A stretch of DNA of 54,836 bases from Streptomyces muensis (GCF_021474425.1 NZ_JAKEIP010000033.1:1-54836), one strand, 5' to 3'; counted from the stretch's first letter, positions 15,736 to 24,709 are shown. Numbers and translations are program-made. Notes: generated by a model from the letters alone, not told the origin.

Positions 15736-18700
15736 TCGTGGGCAGCGTTTCGGATCGCGTCGTCGCGGTCTTTGGGGATGGGCAGGGCAGTGGAGTACTG
15801 CTCGCCCCCAATCTGGTGCTCACCGCACAGCACGTGGTGCGCGGCAACGGTTGCGTCGAGGTGATCCATCCTTCGAAACGGCATCCGGTCCCATGCTTCG
15901 TCACCTGGGCCGACGAGACCCTCGACGCCGCTGTGCTCCTCGCGGACTCGGAAGTGATCGGTCCCGAGCTGTCCGGCCCCCTGGGACAGATCAGAGTGGG
16001 CGGCGTCGGCACCGGTGCTCCGCTGCCGCATTGCCAGATCGTGGGATTCCCCGAGATCCAGCGCTACGGCGAGCGTGGCGACGACCTTGAGTACGACCAG
16101 TTCCGCGCGACCGTACTGCCCTTGGCCGGACGCATGAGGAACGCCCTCGTCTGCGAACTCGACGTTCCCGCTGTGGACGAACGGGGTAAGGGGACCTCAC
16201 CGTTGGGCGGGCTGTCAGGAGCTCCTGTCTTCGCGGGAGCTGTGCTCCTCGGGGTCGTGCATCAGGTGCCGCAGGGCCGCTCCCACCTCAGAATCGAAGC
16301 GGTCCCGATCGCTGCTGTGCTGACCGAGGCCCGGTCGTTCCGATGGGGCTTCAAGGTCGAGGACATCAACGACGTCCACCCGCAGGACGAACGGTTCGAA
16401 GCCCGGTACGCCAAGGACCTGGCCGCGCAGTACCGCAGGACGGAGATCTTCGGCATCGAGGAACTCGGCCGCACCGAGTCCCGCTGGGACCTCGACACCG
16501 CCTATCTGAGCCTGGAGGCCGAGACCGCCGCAGGGCTGGACGACCGCAAGGAGGCCAAGTACTCGGCGCAGCGCATCGACAGCCTGCTCAGGGAACGCCC
16601 CCGCGCCCTGCTGCGCGGCCAGGCGGGCGCCGGCAAGACCACCCTGGTGTGGTGGCTGGCGGCGCACGCGGCGAATGGCACCCTCGACAACAACCTCTGG
16701 AAACTGAACGGAATGGTGCCGTTCGTCATCCCGATGCGTGAGGTGTACGCGCGGGGCGGGCGGTTCCCGGCGGTGGCGGAGCTGCTCTCGGCCGGCAGGG
16801 TCATCTCGGACGACGCCCCGCCCGGCTGGGCGGGCCGGGTCCTGGAGGCCGGCCGCGCGCTGCTATTGGTGGACGGCCTGGACGAAGTCCCGCCGGAGGA
16901 ACGGGAGAAAGCTCGGCGCTGGCTCTCCGACCTCCTCGCCCGGTACCCGGACACCCGGTGCCTGGCCACCGTCCGCCCGGACGCGGTGGAGAAGGACTGG
17001 CTCCGCGCCGAGGGCTTCGCCGAACTGAGGCTGCTGCCCATGAGCGACGAGGACGTCCAGTCCTTCGTCTCCGCCTGGCACGAGACCGCCCGCCTGGAGT
17101 CGGAATACGTCTACGACACCCGCCGGTGCGGCGACGAGAAGGAACTCCTCTTCGCCCTGGAGCAGGACCTAGCCCACCAGCTGGAGCAGAACACGGCGCT
17201 CCGCGACCTCGCCCGCACCCCGCTCCTGTGCGCCGTCATCTGCGCCCTGCACCGCCGCCGCCGTGGCCTCCTCCCTACGACCCGCTGGTCGCTGTACCGG
17301 GCCGCGCTCGCCATGCTCCTCGGCGGCCGGGACGCGGCGCGCGGTGTCTCCCGACCCGACGACATCAGTCTTGACTCGGACGAACAGCACGCGCTGCTCC
17401 AACGGCTGGCCATCTGGCTCGTACGGACCGAGCAGCAGCAGCTGACCCACGCGCAGGCCACCCAGCAACTCGACCTCGCGACACGCGACATGCCGCAGAT
17501 CCGGGCCCAGGCGACTCCTGACCGAGCACTGCGCTATCTCATCGAACGCAGCGGGCTGCTTCAGGAACGGACGCATGACGCGATCCAGTTCATCCACCGG
17601 ACGTTCCAGGACTTCCTGGCGGCGAAGGAGTTCCACGAGAGCGGGTACGTCCTGGAACTCCTCAACCACGCGGGTGAGGAAGCCTGGCGGGACGTGATCG
17701 TGCTGGCTGCCGGGCACGCGACGCGGACGGACGCGCAGGTGCTCATCGAGCGGCTGGTGCAGTACGGGGACGTCGTGCAGGGGCGTGCCGAGAAGTGGTA
17801 TCTGCATGTGCTGGCGGCGCAGTGCGCCAGCAGTCTGTTGTCTCTGGATGCGGCGCTGATGGAGGTGGTGAGGGGGCGGGTGCGGGCTCTGATGCCGCCG
17901 GTTACTCCTTCGGAGGCCGATGATGTCGGGAGCTTGGGGGCGTGGGTCGTGGACCTGCTGCCAGGGCCGGAAGGCGACGACGTTTCCGGTGTCCTGGGGA
18001 CCATCCACGCCCTTACGAAGATCCGCACGGCGGAGGCACGGAGGAAGCTGAAGCTGTTCGCGTTGAGTCCGCTGCCCGGCACAAAATTCGAGATTGCCAT
18101 CGGGTGGGTTCAACAGCCTGCGGAGCAGTATGCCCGTGAGGTACTGGCCGGCTCCGGCATTGACCGTCTGTTCGTTCTGAACAGCTCGCAGTTGGCTCAG
18201 CTGCCGTACCTCGACTCGATCCGTGACATCACGCTGACGGGGTCATACTCCGCGGAGGAACTTGACGCTTGTCTGCCAACGCGAGACGTCGTGACGATCC
18301 GCTTGACGCGCAACAAGGCCTTGACCCGCCTGGACTTCCTGCGCGAGCGGAAGGACTTGCGAGAGCTGAGGGTGAGTGGCTGCACGGCTCTCGAGTCCGA
18401 AAACGATGAGTGGTCCGAACTCCTCGACGGATGGACGAACCTTGAGAGTCTGTCCTTCTTCGGTGACGTAGAAAGCACGCGGAGGTTACTGCGCGCCGTT
18501 GCGCTGGCGCCCGGGTTGGCGAGTCTGGAACTGGCGATGGAATCGCTCGACCTCTTGACCGAGCTTGCGCCGCTGCCTGCTGTCCGAAATCTACAGCTCA
18601 CCAGGCTTCGGGGCTATAGCCGCATGACGCAGGTGCGTCACGTCTTTCCGAGTGTGGAAACCCTGACACTTGACCTCGCGTGGGATGCTGTGGCGCCGCT

Positions 18701-18881
18701 CGATCTGACGGACCTGCGCAACCTGCCCGGACTGCGCCGGGTCCTCATTCAGGGCACTGTCAGGTCATACCCCCACATGGTGGGCGCCGACGGGCTCGGC
18801 GCCCGCGTCATGAATCATCTTGCCGTGCCGGAGGAATACGAGACGAACGCCCCCCAGGAAACCAGAGAAACCGCCAGCTGA
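15732..18881 (+). CDS. Trypsin-like protease-NACHT NTPase-repeat protein (NLR-like)
   Basis: 1049 residues in three parts. Residues 1-200 form a trypsin-like serine protease with His34 (LTAQHVV), Asp65 (LDAAVLL) and Ser162 (GLSGAPVF). Residues about 285-560 form a NACHT-type STAND NTPase with Walker A GQAGAGKTT (296-304) and Walker B ALLLVDGLDEV (376-386). The C-terminal part, from about 820, has leucine-rich repeat-like units (LRELRVSGC, LESLSFFGD). Such proteins sense an invader through the repeats, oligomerise on NTP binding and unleash the effector, here a protease. The call as anti-phage defence is inference. Leu919 is encoded by the rare TTA codon (18486-18488), which in Streptomyces needs the bldA tRNA. 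Confidence 0.88.
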   Translation: MIVGSVSDRVVAVFGDGQGSGVLLAPNLVLTAQHVVRGNGCVEVIHPSKRHPVPCFVTWADETLDAAVLLADSEVIGPELSGPLGQIRVGGVGTGAPLPHCQIVGFPEIQRYGERGDDLEYDQFRATVLPLAGRMRNALVCELDVPAVDERGKGTSPLGGLSGAPVFAGAVLLGVVHQVPQGRSHLRIEAVPIAAVLTEARSFRWGFKVEDINDVHPQDERFEARYAKDLAAQYRRTEIFGIEELGRTESRWDLDTAYLSLEAETAAGLDDRKEAKYSAQRIDSLLRERPRALLRGQAGAGKTTLVWWLAAHAANGTLDNNLWKLNGMVPFVIPMREVYARGGRFPAVAELLSAGRVISDDAPPGWAGRVLEAGRALLLVDGLDEVPPEEREKARRWLSDLLARYPDTRCLATVRPDAVEKDWLRAEGFAELRLLPMSDEDVQSFVSAWHETARLESEYVYDTRRCGDEKELLFALEQDLAHQLEQNTALRDLARTPLLCAVICALHRRRRGLLPTTRWSLYRAALAMLLGGRDAARGVSRPDDISLDSDEQHALLQRLAIWLVRTEQQQLTHAQATQQLDLATRDMPQIRAQATPDRALRYLIERSGLLQERTHDAIQFIHRTFQDFLAAKEFHESGYVLELLNHAGEEAWRDVIVLAAGHATRTDAQVLIERLVQYGDVVQGRAEKWYLHVLAAQCASSLLSLDAALMEVVRGRVRALMPPVTPSEADDVGSLGAWVVDLLPGPEGDDVSGVLGTIHALTKIRTAEARRKLKLFALSPLPGTKFEIAIGWVQQPAEQYAREVLAGSGIDRLFVLNSSQLAQLPYLDSIRDITLTGSYSAEELDACLPTRDVVTIRLTRNKALTRLDFLRERKDLRELRVSGCTALESENDEWSELLDGWTNLESLSFFGDVESTRRLLRAVALAPGLASLELAMESLDLLTELAPLPAVRNLQLTRLRGYSRMTQVRHVFPSVETLTLDLAWDAVAPLDLTDLRNLPGLRRVLIQGTVRSYPHMVGADGLGARVMNHLAVPEEYETNAPQETRETAS

Positions 18882-19066
18882 CGCACCTCCGGGGCCTTGG
18901 AGTCGCGGACGTGGACGGTGTGGGGGCAGGTGGCGACCTCTACGCAGTCGTCGCCGGAGCCGCCGCTATGGCTGAACTTGTGCCAGGAGAGGGCCACTTC
19001 GACGCAGTCGCCCGAACCACTGCTGCTGTAGCTCGACTTGAACCAAGTCAGTTCGCTCGTGCTCAT
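18815..19066 (-). CDS. DUF397 protein with duplicated half-domain
   Basis: 83 residues. DUF397 proteins are about 60-65 residues, with a single WFKSSYS..GDCVEV..C unit followed by VRDSK and W..F. Here the first half is present twice in tandem (WFKSSYSSSGSGDCVEVA then WHKFSHSGGSGDDCVEVA), followed by one normal C-terminal half. The ATG overlaps the stop of the upstream regulator (ATGA), the usual Scr1-type regulator/DUF397 pairing, which is often described as a toxin-antitoxin-like or developmental module. The 3-prime end overlaps the end of the NACHT gene on the other strand by 67 bp. Confidence 0.8.
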   Translation of the reverse strand: MSTSELTWFKSSYSSSGSGDCVEVALSWHKFSHSGGSGDDCVEVATCPHTVHVRDSKAPEVRQLAVSLVSWGAFVSYSSGTAR

Positions 19067-19884
19067 AGTTCTCCTCGCAACCGTTGCAGCAGGCTCACGG
19101 AGTCTTCGGGGGAGAGAGCCTGCGCACGCATCCTGGCATATCGCCTCTGAAGGATGCCCACCACCTTTGGGTCTGAGATGAGTTGGCCGCATTCGTGCCC
19201 CTCGATGTACGCGAACCACTTGTTCTCAGGCGTCTCCAGCAGTTGCATGGGCCCATGCAGTCCGGCGTGCGACTCCCGCTTCACCGGCATGATCTGGATC
19301 TCGACGTTCCGCAGGGCGCATACCTCCAGTATGTGATCGATGAGCTCTCGTGCTACCTCCGCGCCACCCGTATGCCTAAGGAACAGTTGCTCTTCGAGGA
19401 TGAAGCTGAACTCGGTGTTCGGATGTTCCCGCAGCAGCTGTTGTCGTTTGGCTCGGGCTTCCCACTGGGCTTCGATCTGCTCGTCGGCCAGCGGGGGCAA
19501 CTCGTCGTTGAACAGCTGGCGGGCATAAGCCTCCGTCTGCAACAGCCCTGGAATCAGGCGGCATTCGTACGTGCACAGCGTGATAGCTGTCTTCTCCAGC
19601 CGAGCCCACCGCCGAAACCACGCCGCCAACCCCGGCTGCCGAGCCAGATGCTGCGCCGCCTTCGTCAGCGCCCCGGTATTCCCCAGCACCGGCTCCGACC
19701 GTTCCGGGAACGTCGGATCCGGCATTCTCCGTCCCAACTCAAGCGAGGCCACCGTGTGCTTCGACAGACCCACCCGGTCCCCGAACTCCTCGCTGCTCAA
19801 CCCCGCGTGCTCCCGCAGGGCCTGTACAACCGCCCCGAACGTCCGCAGACTGTCCGACGGCTCCGGCTCACCACACTCGACCAA
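19063..19884 (-). CDS. Scr1-family helix-turn-helix regulator (DUF5753)
   Basis: 273 residues. An XRE-type helix-turn-helix lies at about 15-70 (LREHAGLSSEEFGDRVGLSKHTVASLELGRRMP), followed by the DUF5753 domain with the conserved LIPGLLQTEAYAR (about 109-121). It is divergent from an anti-sigma-type ATPase gene and coupled to DUF397, the common Streptomyces AbaA-like trio. The partner is likely the DUF397 protein; DNA targets are unknown. Confidence 0.88.
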   Translation of the reverse strand: MVECGEPEPSDSLRTFGAVVQALREHAGLSSEEFGDRVGLSKHTVASLELGRRMPDPTFPERSEPVLGNTGALTKAAQHLARQPGLAAWFRRWARLEKTAITLCTYECRLIPGLLQTEAYARQLFNDELPPLADEQIEAQWEARAKRQQLLREHPNTEFSFILEEQLFLRHTGGAEVARELIDHILEVCALRNVEIQIMPVKRESHAGLHGPMQLLETPENKWFAYIEGHECGQLISDPKVVGILQRRYARMRAQALSPEDSVSLLQRLRGEL

Positions 19885-20013
19885 GGCAGGTCACCTCCCG
19901 CAGAATGGTCACGGTCGGTCACGCGTACTGTCCATCCCGTAACCGCGTACGCTCCCGCACCGTACGCGCCGCCCACCTGGTGAACTGCCCCGCACGGCCG
20001 TCAGATTGAGTGC

Positions 20014-20514
20014 ATGCCAGATCCGCTCACGCAGCGCCTCAGTGCCACCCCGCGTGGCGCGCGCCTCGCCCGGCACCTCGTCCTGAACCAGCTGCACGCC
20101 TGGGGCATCCCGCACGGCAGTACCGCCTCCGACGCCGTCGCGTTGACCGTCGCCGAGCTGGCGGCGAATGCCGTGACCCACGGCCGCGTCCCCGGGCGGG
20201 ACTTCGAGCTGCGGTTGTCGCTGCCGACGGGCAGCATCCGGGTCGAGGTCAGTGACACCCGTACGGAATCCCGTCCCCCGAAGCCGGGCGACGTACCGCC
20301 TCCGCACCCCCTGGACGAACACGGCCGTGGCCTCGTCCTGGTCGAGGCGCTGGCTGGCCGGTGGGAGGTGGTGGAGCGGGGCGCGTCGCCCGGCAAGACG
20401 GTCTGCGCAGAGGTCGATCTGCCGGGCTGGCTGTCCATGGTTCGGGGGCGGGGAGCCGGTCGACAGTCCGTCAGTCCACCGCGTGAGCACAGCTGTTGCT
20501 GCGCGGACCATTGA
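20014..20514 (+). CDS. ATP-binding protein (HATPase_c_2, anti-sigma-like)
   Basis: 166 residues with a GHKL-type ATPase fold: N-box ELAANAVTHG (about 47-56), VEVSDTR (about 78-84) and a glycine-rich box DEHGRGLVLVEAL. Such stand-alone ATPases resemble RsbW-type anti-sigma or anti-anti-sigma kinases. The N-terminus has no membrane span. It is divergent from the Scr1-family regulator and completes the ATPase/regulator/DUF397 trio. The stop codon overlaps the -35 box of the arabinanase promoter at 20511. Confidence 0.85.
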   Translation: MPDPLTQRLSATPRGARLARHLVLNQLHAWGIPHGSTASDAVALTVAELAANAVTHGRVPGRDFELRLSLPTGSIRVEVSDTRTESRPPKPGDVPPPHPLDEHGRGLVLVEALAGRWEVVERGASPGKTVCAEVDLPGWLSMVRGRGAGRQSVSPPREHSCCCADH

Positions 20515-20576
20515 CGCGCAAGGGGTTCGATTCTACGGTCCCGTTCGAACTTGCGAGCACTGTTCGAGATATCGGC
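20511..20576 (+). promoter_or_regulatory. Arabinanase promoter with TTCGA operator
   Basis: -35 TTGACG (20511-20516), 17-bp spacer, -10 TACGGT (20534-20539). A TTCGAA box follows at 20544-20549 and the dyad TTCGAGATATCGGC at 20563-20576, starting 29 nt from the -10 start exactly as in the promoter at 3527. The 17 bases CTACGGTCCCGTTCGAA are identical between the two promoters. No LacI-like dyad lies in this spacer. Confidence 0.75.
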
Positions 20577-20620
20577 CAGATGTCTGTCGACCTGCCACCC
20601 CCACCGCAAGGAGGACCCGC

Positions 20621-21607
20621 ATGAGCCGCACCTCCCGCACCCTCCGCAAGCGCACCGCCCTGATCGCCCTCCCCACCGCCGCCCTGCTCGCCCTGATCCC
20701 CTCCACGGCGTCCGCGTACCCCAACCCCGGCCGGGTCACCGGCGACGTCGTCACCCACGACCCGACGATGATCCGCACCTCCTCCGGCCAGTACCTGCTC
20801 TACGCCACCGGAGGCGGCATCGCCAACAAGACCTCCAGCGACCGCACCGCGTTCAGGAACGGCGCCGACGCGTTCTCCAGCCGGCCGGGCTGGTGGCGGA
20901 ACTACTCCTCCGTGCCGGAGGCCTGGGCGCCGGACATCTCGTACCACGGCGGCAAGTACCTGATGTACTACTCCGTCTCGAAGTTCGGCTCGAACACGTC
21001 CGCCATCGGCCTCGCCACCTCCACCACCGGCCAGCCGGGCAGCTGGACCGACCAGGGCACGGTCTACACCTCCGGCTCCTCCAGCGACTACAACGCCATC
21101 GACCCGAACCTCTTCGTGAACGACGACGGCAAGTGGTGGCTGTCCTTCGGCAGTTGGTGGACCGGGATCAAGATGATCCAGATCAACCCGTCCACCGGGA
21201 AGCAGCTGAGCTCCAACACCACCCGCTACTCCCTCGCCTCCCGCCCCACCGGGACCAAGGCCGTCGAGGCACCCTTCATCGTCAAGCGGGGCGGCTACTA
21301 CTACCTCTTCGCCTCCTACGACACCTGCTGCGCCGGCACCAGCTCGACCTACAAGGTCAAGGTCGGCCGCGCCACCAGCATCACCGGGCCGTACACCGAC
21401 AAGAACGGCGTCTCGATGATGAACAACGGCGGCACCCCGGTCCTGGAGTCGCACGGCAGCGTCATCGGCCCCGGCGGCCAGTCGATCATGAACGACGTCG
21501 ACGGGGACCTGATCGTCTACCACTACTACGACGGCAACGACAACGGCACGCCCAAGCTGGGCATCAACCTCTTGAACTGGAGCACCGGATGGCCCGTCGC
21601 CTACTGA
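20621..21607 (+). CDS. Secreted GH43 endo-1,5-alpha-L-arabinanase (second copy)
   Basis: 328 residues with a signal peptide cleaved near ASA-YP (about residue 32). The GH43 catalytic residues are base Asp47 (THDPTM), Asp161 (NAIDPNL) and acid Glu216 (AVEAPFI). It is a paralogue of the protein at 6778, sharing DTCC/QCC-type and SSTYKVKVGR motifs. A strong ribosome site AAGGAGG precedes the ATG. The gene overlaps the next GH43 gene by 19 bp in another frame, so the two are translationally linked. It should attack arabinan in the medium. Confidence 0.9.
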   Translation: MSRTSRTLRKRTALIALPTAALLALIPSTASAYPNPGRVTGDVVTHDPTMIRTSSGQYLLYATGGGIANKTSSDRTAFRNGADAFSSRPGWWRNYSSVPEAWAPDISYHGGKYLMYYSVSKFGSNTSAIGLATSTTGQPGSWTDQGTVYTSGSSSDYNAIDPNLFVNDDGKWWLSFGSWWTGIKMIQINPSTGKQLSSNTTRYSLASRPTGTKAVEAPFIVKRGGYYYLFASYDTCCAGTSSTYKVKVGRATSITGPYTDKNGVSMMNNGGTPVLESHGSVIGPGGQSIMNDVDGDLIVYHYYDGNDNGTPKLGINLLNWSTGWPVAY

Positions 21608-23025
21608 CCCTGCTGGCAGCCCTGCTGCTGGCCCTCTCGATCGGCCAGCCCTCCGCCAGTGCCGCCTCGTTCGCGAACCCCGTCAAGTCGGTCAAGGGCG
21701 CCGACCCCTGGATCTCCTACCACGACGGCAACTACTACCTGGTGACGACGAGTTGGACCGACGTCATCACCATCCGCAAGTCCACCACCCTCGCCGGCCT
21801 CGCCACGGCCCCCAGCGTCCAGGTGTGGCAGGGCGACGCCGCCTCCCGGTGCTGCAACATCTGGGCCCCGGAACTGCACTTCCTCGACGGCCGCTGGTAC
21901 CTGTACTACGTCGCCGGGCAGAACATCGCCGACTACAACCCGACCCAGCGCAGCCACGTCCTGGAGAGCGCCGGCTCCGACCCCATGGGCCCGTACACCT
22001 ACAAGGGGCAGCTCAACTCCGCCTGGATGCTGGACCCGAGCGTCCTGAACGTGGGCGGCCGGCTCTACATGCTGGGCAGCGCGATCACCAACGGCACCCA
22101 GAACCTCGTCATCGCCCCGATGTCCAACCCGTACACGGTCAGCGGCTCCTACTCGACGATCTCGACGCCGACGTACGCCTGGGAACGGCAGGGCGGCACG
22201 GTCAACGAGGGCGCGGAGATACTCCAGCGCGGCGGCCGGACCTTCCTCATCTACTCCGCCAGCGGCTGCTGGACCCCCGACTACAAGCTCGGCCAGCTCG
22301 AACTCACCGGCTCCAACCCGCTGTCCGCGTCCTCCTGGACCAAGAAGTCCACGCCGGTCTTTCAGCGCAACGACGCGGCCGGTGTCTACGGCCCCGGCCA
22401 CAACGGCTTCTTCACCTCGCCCGACGGCACCGAGAACTGGATCGTCTACCACGCCAACGACAGCGCGAGCGAGGGCTGCGACAACGGCCGTACGACCCGC
22501 GCCCAGAAGTTCACCTGGAACTCCGACGGCACCCCGAACCTCGGCACCCCGGTCCGCCTCGGCGCCTCCCAGACCGGCCCCTCCGGAGAGCCCTCCACCG
22601 CCTCCACCACCTACACGATCACCAACCGCAACAGCGGCAAGTGCCTCGAGGTCGCCGGGAGTTCGACGGCCGACGGCGCCAACGTCCAGCAGTGGTCATG
22701 CAGCGGCGGCAACAATCAGAAATGGCGCCTGGAAGACCAGGGCGACGACACCCACCGACTCGTCAACGTCGCCACGGGCAAGGTCCTCGACACCGAGAAC
22801 TGCTCCGCAGCCGACGGCACCGACCTGAGGCAATGGTCGTGGCTGAACAACACCTGCCAGCGCTTCCGGTTCGTGGCCACTGACGGTGGCTACATCCGCA
22901 TCACCAACCAGGCCACCGGCAAGGTGGCCGACGTAGCGAACTGCGGTACGACGGACGGAACGGACGTACGCCAGTGGGCATGGTTGGGCAACAACTGCCA
23001 GCAGTGGCGCCTGACCCCGGCCTAG
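21589..23025 (+). CDS. Secreted GH43 exo-arabinanase with CBM13
   Basis: 478 residues. A signal peptide (to about residue 26) leads into a GH43 domain, residues about 27-335, opening KGADPWISY with base Asp39 and containing CCNIWAPELHFLDGRWYLYY and YGPGHNGFF. These features are nearest to the exo-1,5-alpha-L-arabinofuranosidase type known from S. avermitilis and S. chartreusis. A ricin-type CBM13 (about 344-478) follows, with three QxW repeats (VQQWSC, LRQWSW, VRQWAW). The chosen ATG lies inside the end of the upstream arabinanase gene (19-bp overlap). The pair would supply endo and exo activities from one transcript. Confidence 0.87.
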   Translation: MARRLLTLLAALLLALSIGQPSASAASFANPVKSVKGADPWISYHDGNYYLVTTSWTDVITIRKSTTLAGLATAPSVQVWQGDAASRCCNIWAPELHFLDGRWYLYYVAGQNIADYNPTQRSHVLESAGSDPMGPYTYKGQLNSAWMLDPSVLNVGGRLYMLGSAITNGTQNLVIAPMSNPYTVSGSYSTISTPTYAWERQGGTVNEGAEILQRGGRTFLIYSASGCWTPDYKLGQLELTGSNPLSASSWTKKSTPVFQRNDAAGVYGPGHNGFFTSPDGTENWIVYHANDSASEGCDNGRTTRAQKFTWNSDGTPNLGTPVRLGASQTGPSGEPSTASTTYTITNRNSGKCLEVAGSSTADGANVQQWSCSGGNNQKWRLEDQGDDTHRLVNVATGKVLDTENCSAADGTDLRQWSWLNNTCQRFRFVATDGGYIRITNQATGKVADVANCGTTDGTDVRQWAWLGNNCQQWRLTPA

Positions 23026-23040
23026 CTGCAACGCCCTGCC

Positions 23041-23071
23041 TTTAGGGGCGCGGGGAACTGCGCGACCAGCC
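23041..23071. repeat. Dispersed 31-bp intergenic repeat, copy 2
   Basis: Identical to 7742-7772. It lies 15 nt after the GH43-CBM13 stop, between convergent genes. Both identical copies therefore sit at the 3-prime end of a GH43 gene. Confidence 0.8.
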
Positions 23072-23122
23072 ACGACGATCCGGTAGTCGCACAAGCACCC
23101 GCACCCCTACGGCGAAAGGGCG

Positions 23123-24709
23123 CTACCCGGTCTGCATCCCCGCCGCATTCGGCCAACTCTGACTGTTGGGCCACCCGGTAGCCGGCGCGGGCGCCAGCCC
23201 GGGAGCCGGCCCCGTGGTACCCCGAACCTGCGCCGCCGTGAGCCCACCCCGAGCCGGCACCCCGGGCGGCGTGGGCCCGGGCGGCACCACCGAGGCGGCC
23301 GGCGCCACAGGCGACGGGAAGGGAGTCGGCGCGGGCGCGGGCGCGACAGGCGCCGGCGCCGGCATCGGGGCCGGAGCCACAGGCATCGGCGCCGGCATGG
23401 GCGACGGCATCGGCATCTGCGCGGCGGCCGGCTGCGGCTGCGGCGCAGCGGGCATCGCGGCGCCGACCCCCATGGCCTGCGCGGCAAGCCCCTGCACACC
23501 GGCCCCGTTCGTGGAGCTCACCAACCGGTCCACGGCCGCCGTACCCGAGCTGTAGTTGGTCCCTGTACCGAGCTCGGGTACGGCGGCTCCCCTCCTGGTC
23601 CCGTAGAGCACCTGTTCCAGGCCGGACACCAGGCGACGCACGTCCACCTGGGGGCGCACCACGAGTCGCAGGAAGCGGCTTGACGAACCGATCTTGTTGC
23701 CGCACTCGCGGACCAGGATCCGGTGCTCGGTGAGCAGCCGGTCGCGGACCACGGTGCCTTCGGCGCCGACGGGGAGGCGTACGAAGAGGAAGTTGCCCTG
23801 GGACGGGTAGACCGTCAGGCCGGGCAGCGCGGAGAGCTGGCTCGCCATGTCGAGGCGGTCCTTGCGCACCTGGTGCAGGCTCTGCGCGTACTCGGCGCCG
23901 TGGTTCTTCAGCATGAACACCACGTGCTCGGCGAAGGCGTTGAGGTTCCACTTCGGCAGCATCGAGCGGACCATGCCCGCGAGCGCCGGGTTGGCGACGA
24001 GGTAGCCGAAGCGGATGCCGTGCAGACCGAAGTTCTTGCCGAGGGAACGCAGGACGATGACGTTCGGGCGCAGCATCGCCTCCTGGACCACCGAGGGATC
24101 CTGTTCGGCGTCGGCGAACTCCAGGAACGACTCGTCGATGATCACCAGGTCCAGGTCGGCCATGGCGTCCATGAACTGGACCAGCGCGTGCTTGTGGAGA
24201 TAGCCGCCGTCGGGGTTGTTCGGGTTGCAGATCACCGCGACCCGCGTCCCCCGGGCGCGGATGAACTCGGCGTACTGGGCCAGGTCCAGGGCGAAGCCGC
24301 TGGACTCCTGGAGCGGGAACATGTCGACCCGCTTGCCGGTCTCCATGGGCTGGTCGGTCCAGCGGCCGAACGTGGGGACGGGGATGGCGAGGGACTCACG
24401 GACCAGGAGGTGGTCGATCCAGGTGATCAGCTCGGTGGAGCCGTTGCCCATCGCCACGCACTGCGGCGGGAGTTGAAGCAGGCTGCACAGCTCGGCCGTG
24501 ATCGTGTCGGCGCTGCTCGGGTAGTACGTGATGATGTCCCGCAGCCGGGCCCCCATGTCCTGGAACATCTCCGGCGTCGGGAAGTACGGGTTGCAGGGGA
24601 TGCAGAAGTCGACCGGACCGGCCCCGTCGCCGCCCTCACGTGTCAGCGCCGCCATCGACGGGCTGTGTGCCGCGGTGCTGCGGAACAGCGAGGTGACGTT
24701 GTCGGCCAT
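23123..24709 (-). CDS. PLP-dependent aminotransferase (HisC-like) with Pro/Ala/Met tail
   Basis: 528 residues. Residues 1-370 form a fold-type I aminotransferase of the histidinol-phosphate aminotransferase group: NPNNPDG (162-168), IIDESFLEF, and the PLP Lys225 in RSLGKNFGLHG. Residues 371-528 form a long low-complexity tail of Pro, Ala, Met and Gly with repeats such as PMPAPMP, not found in HisC. The ATG at 24709 is preceded by GGAGG. The gene stands alone, so it is probably not the his-operon enzyme. The tail suggests a surface or scaffold role and may be disordered. Confidence 0.82.
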   Translation of the reverse strand: MADNVTSLFRSTAAHSPSMAALTREGGDGAGPVDFCIPCNPYFPTPEMFQDMGARLRDIITYYPSSADTITAELCSLLQLPPQCVAMGNGSTELITWIDHLLVRESLAIPVPTFGRWTDQPMETGKRVDMFPLQESSGFALDLAQYAEFIRARGTRVAVICNPNNPDGGYLHKHALVQFMDAMADLDLVIIDESFLEFADAEQDPSVVQEAMLRPNVIVLRSLGKNFGLHGIRFGYLVANPALAGMVRSMLPKWNLNAFAEHVVFMLKNHGAEYAQSLHQVRKDRLDMASQLSALPGLTVYPSQGNFLFVRLPVGAEGTVVRDRLLTEHRILVRECGNKIGSSSRFLRLVVRPQVDVRRLVSGLEQVLYGTRRGAAVPELGTGTNYSSGTAAVDRLVSSTNGAGVQGLAAQAMGVGAAMPAAPQPQPAAAQMPMPSPMPAPMPVAPAPMPAPAPVAPAPAPTPFPSPVAPAASVVPPGPTPPGVPARGGLTAAQVRGTTGPAPGLAPAPATGWPNSQSWPNAAGMQTG

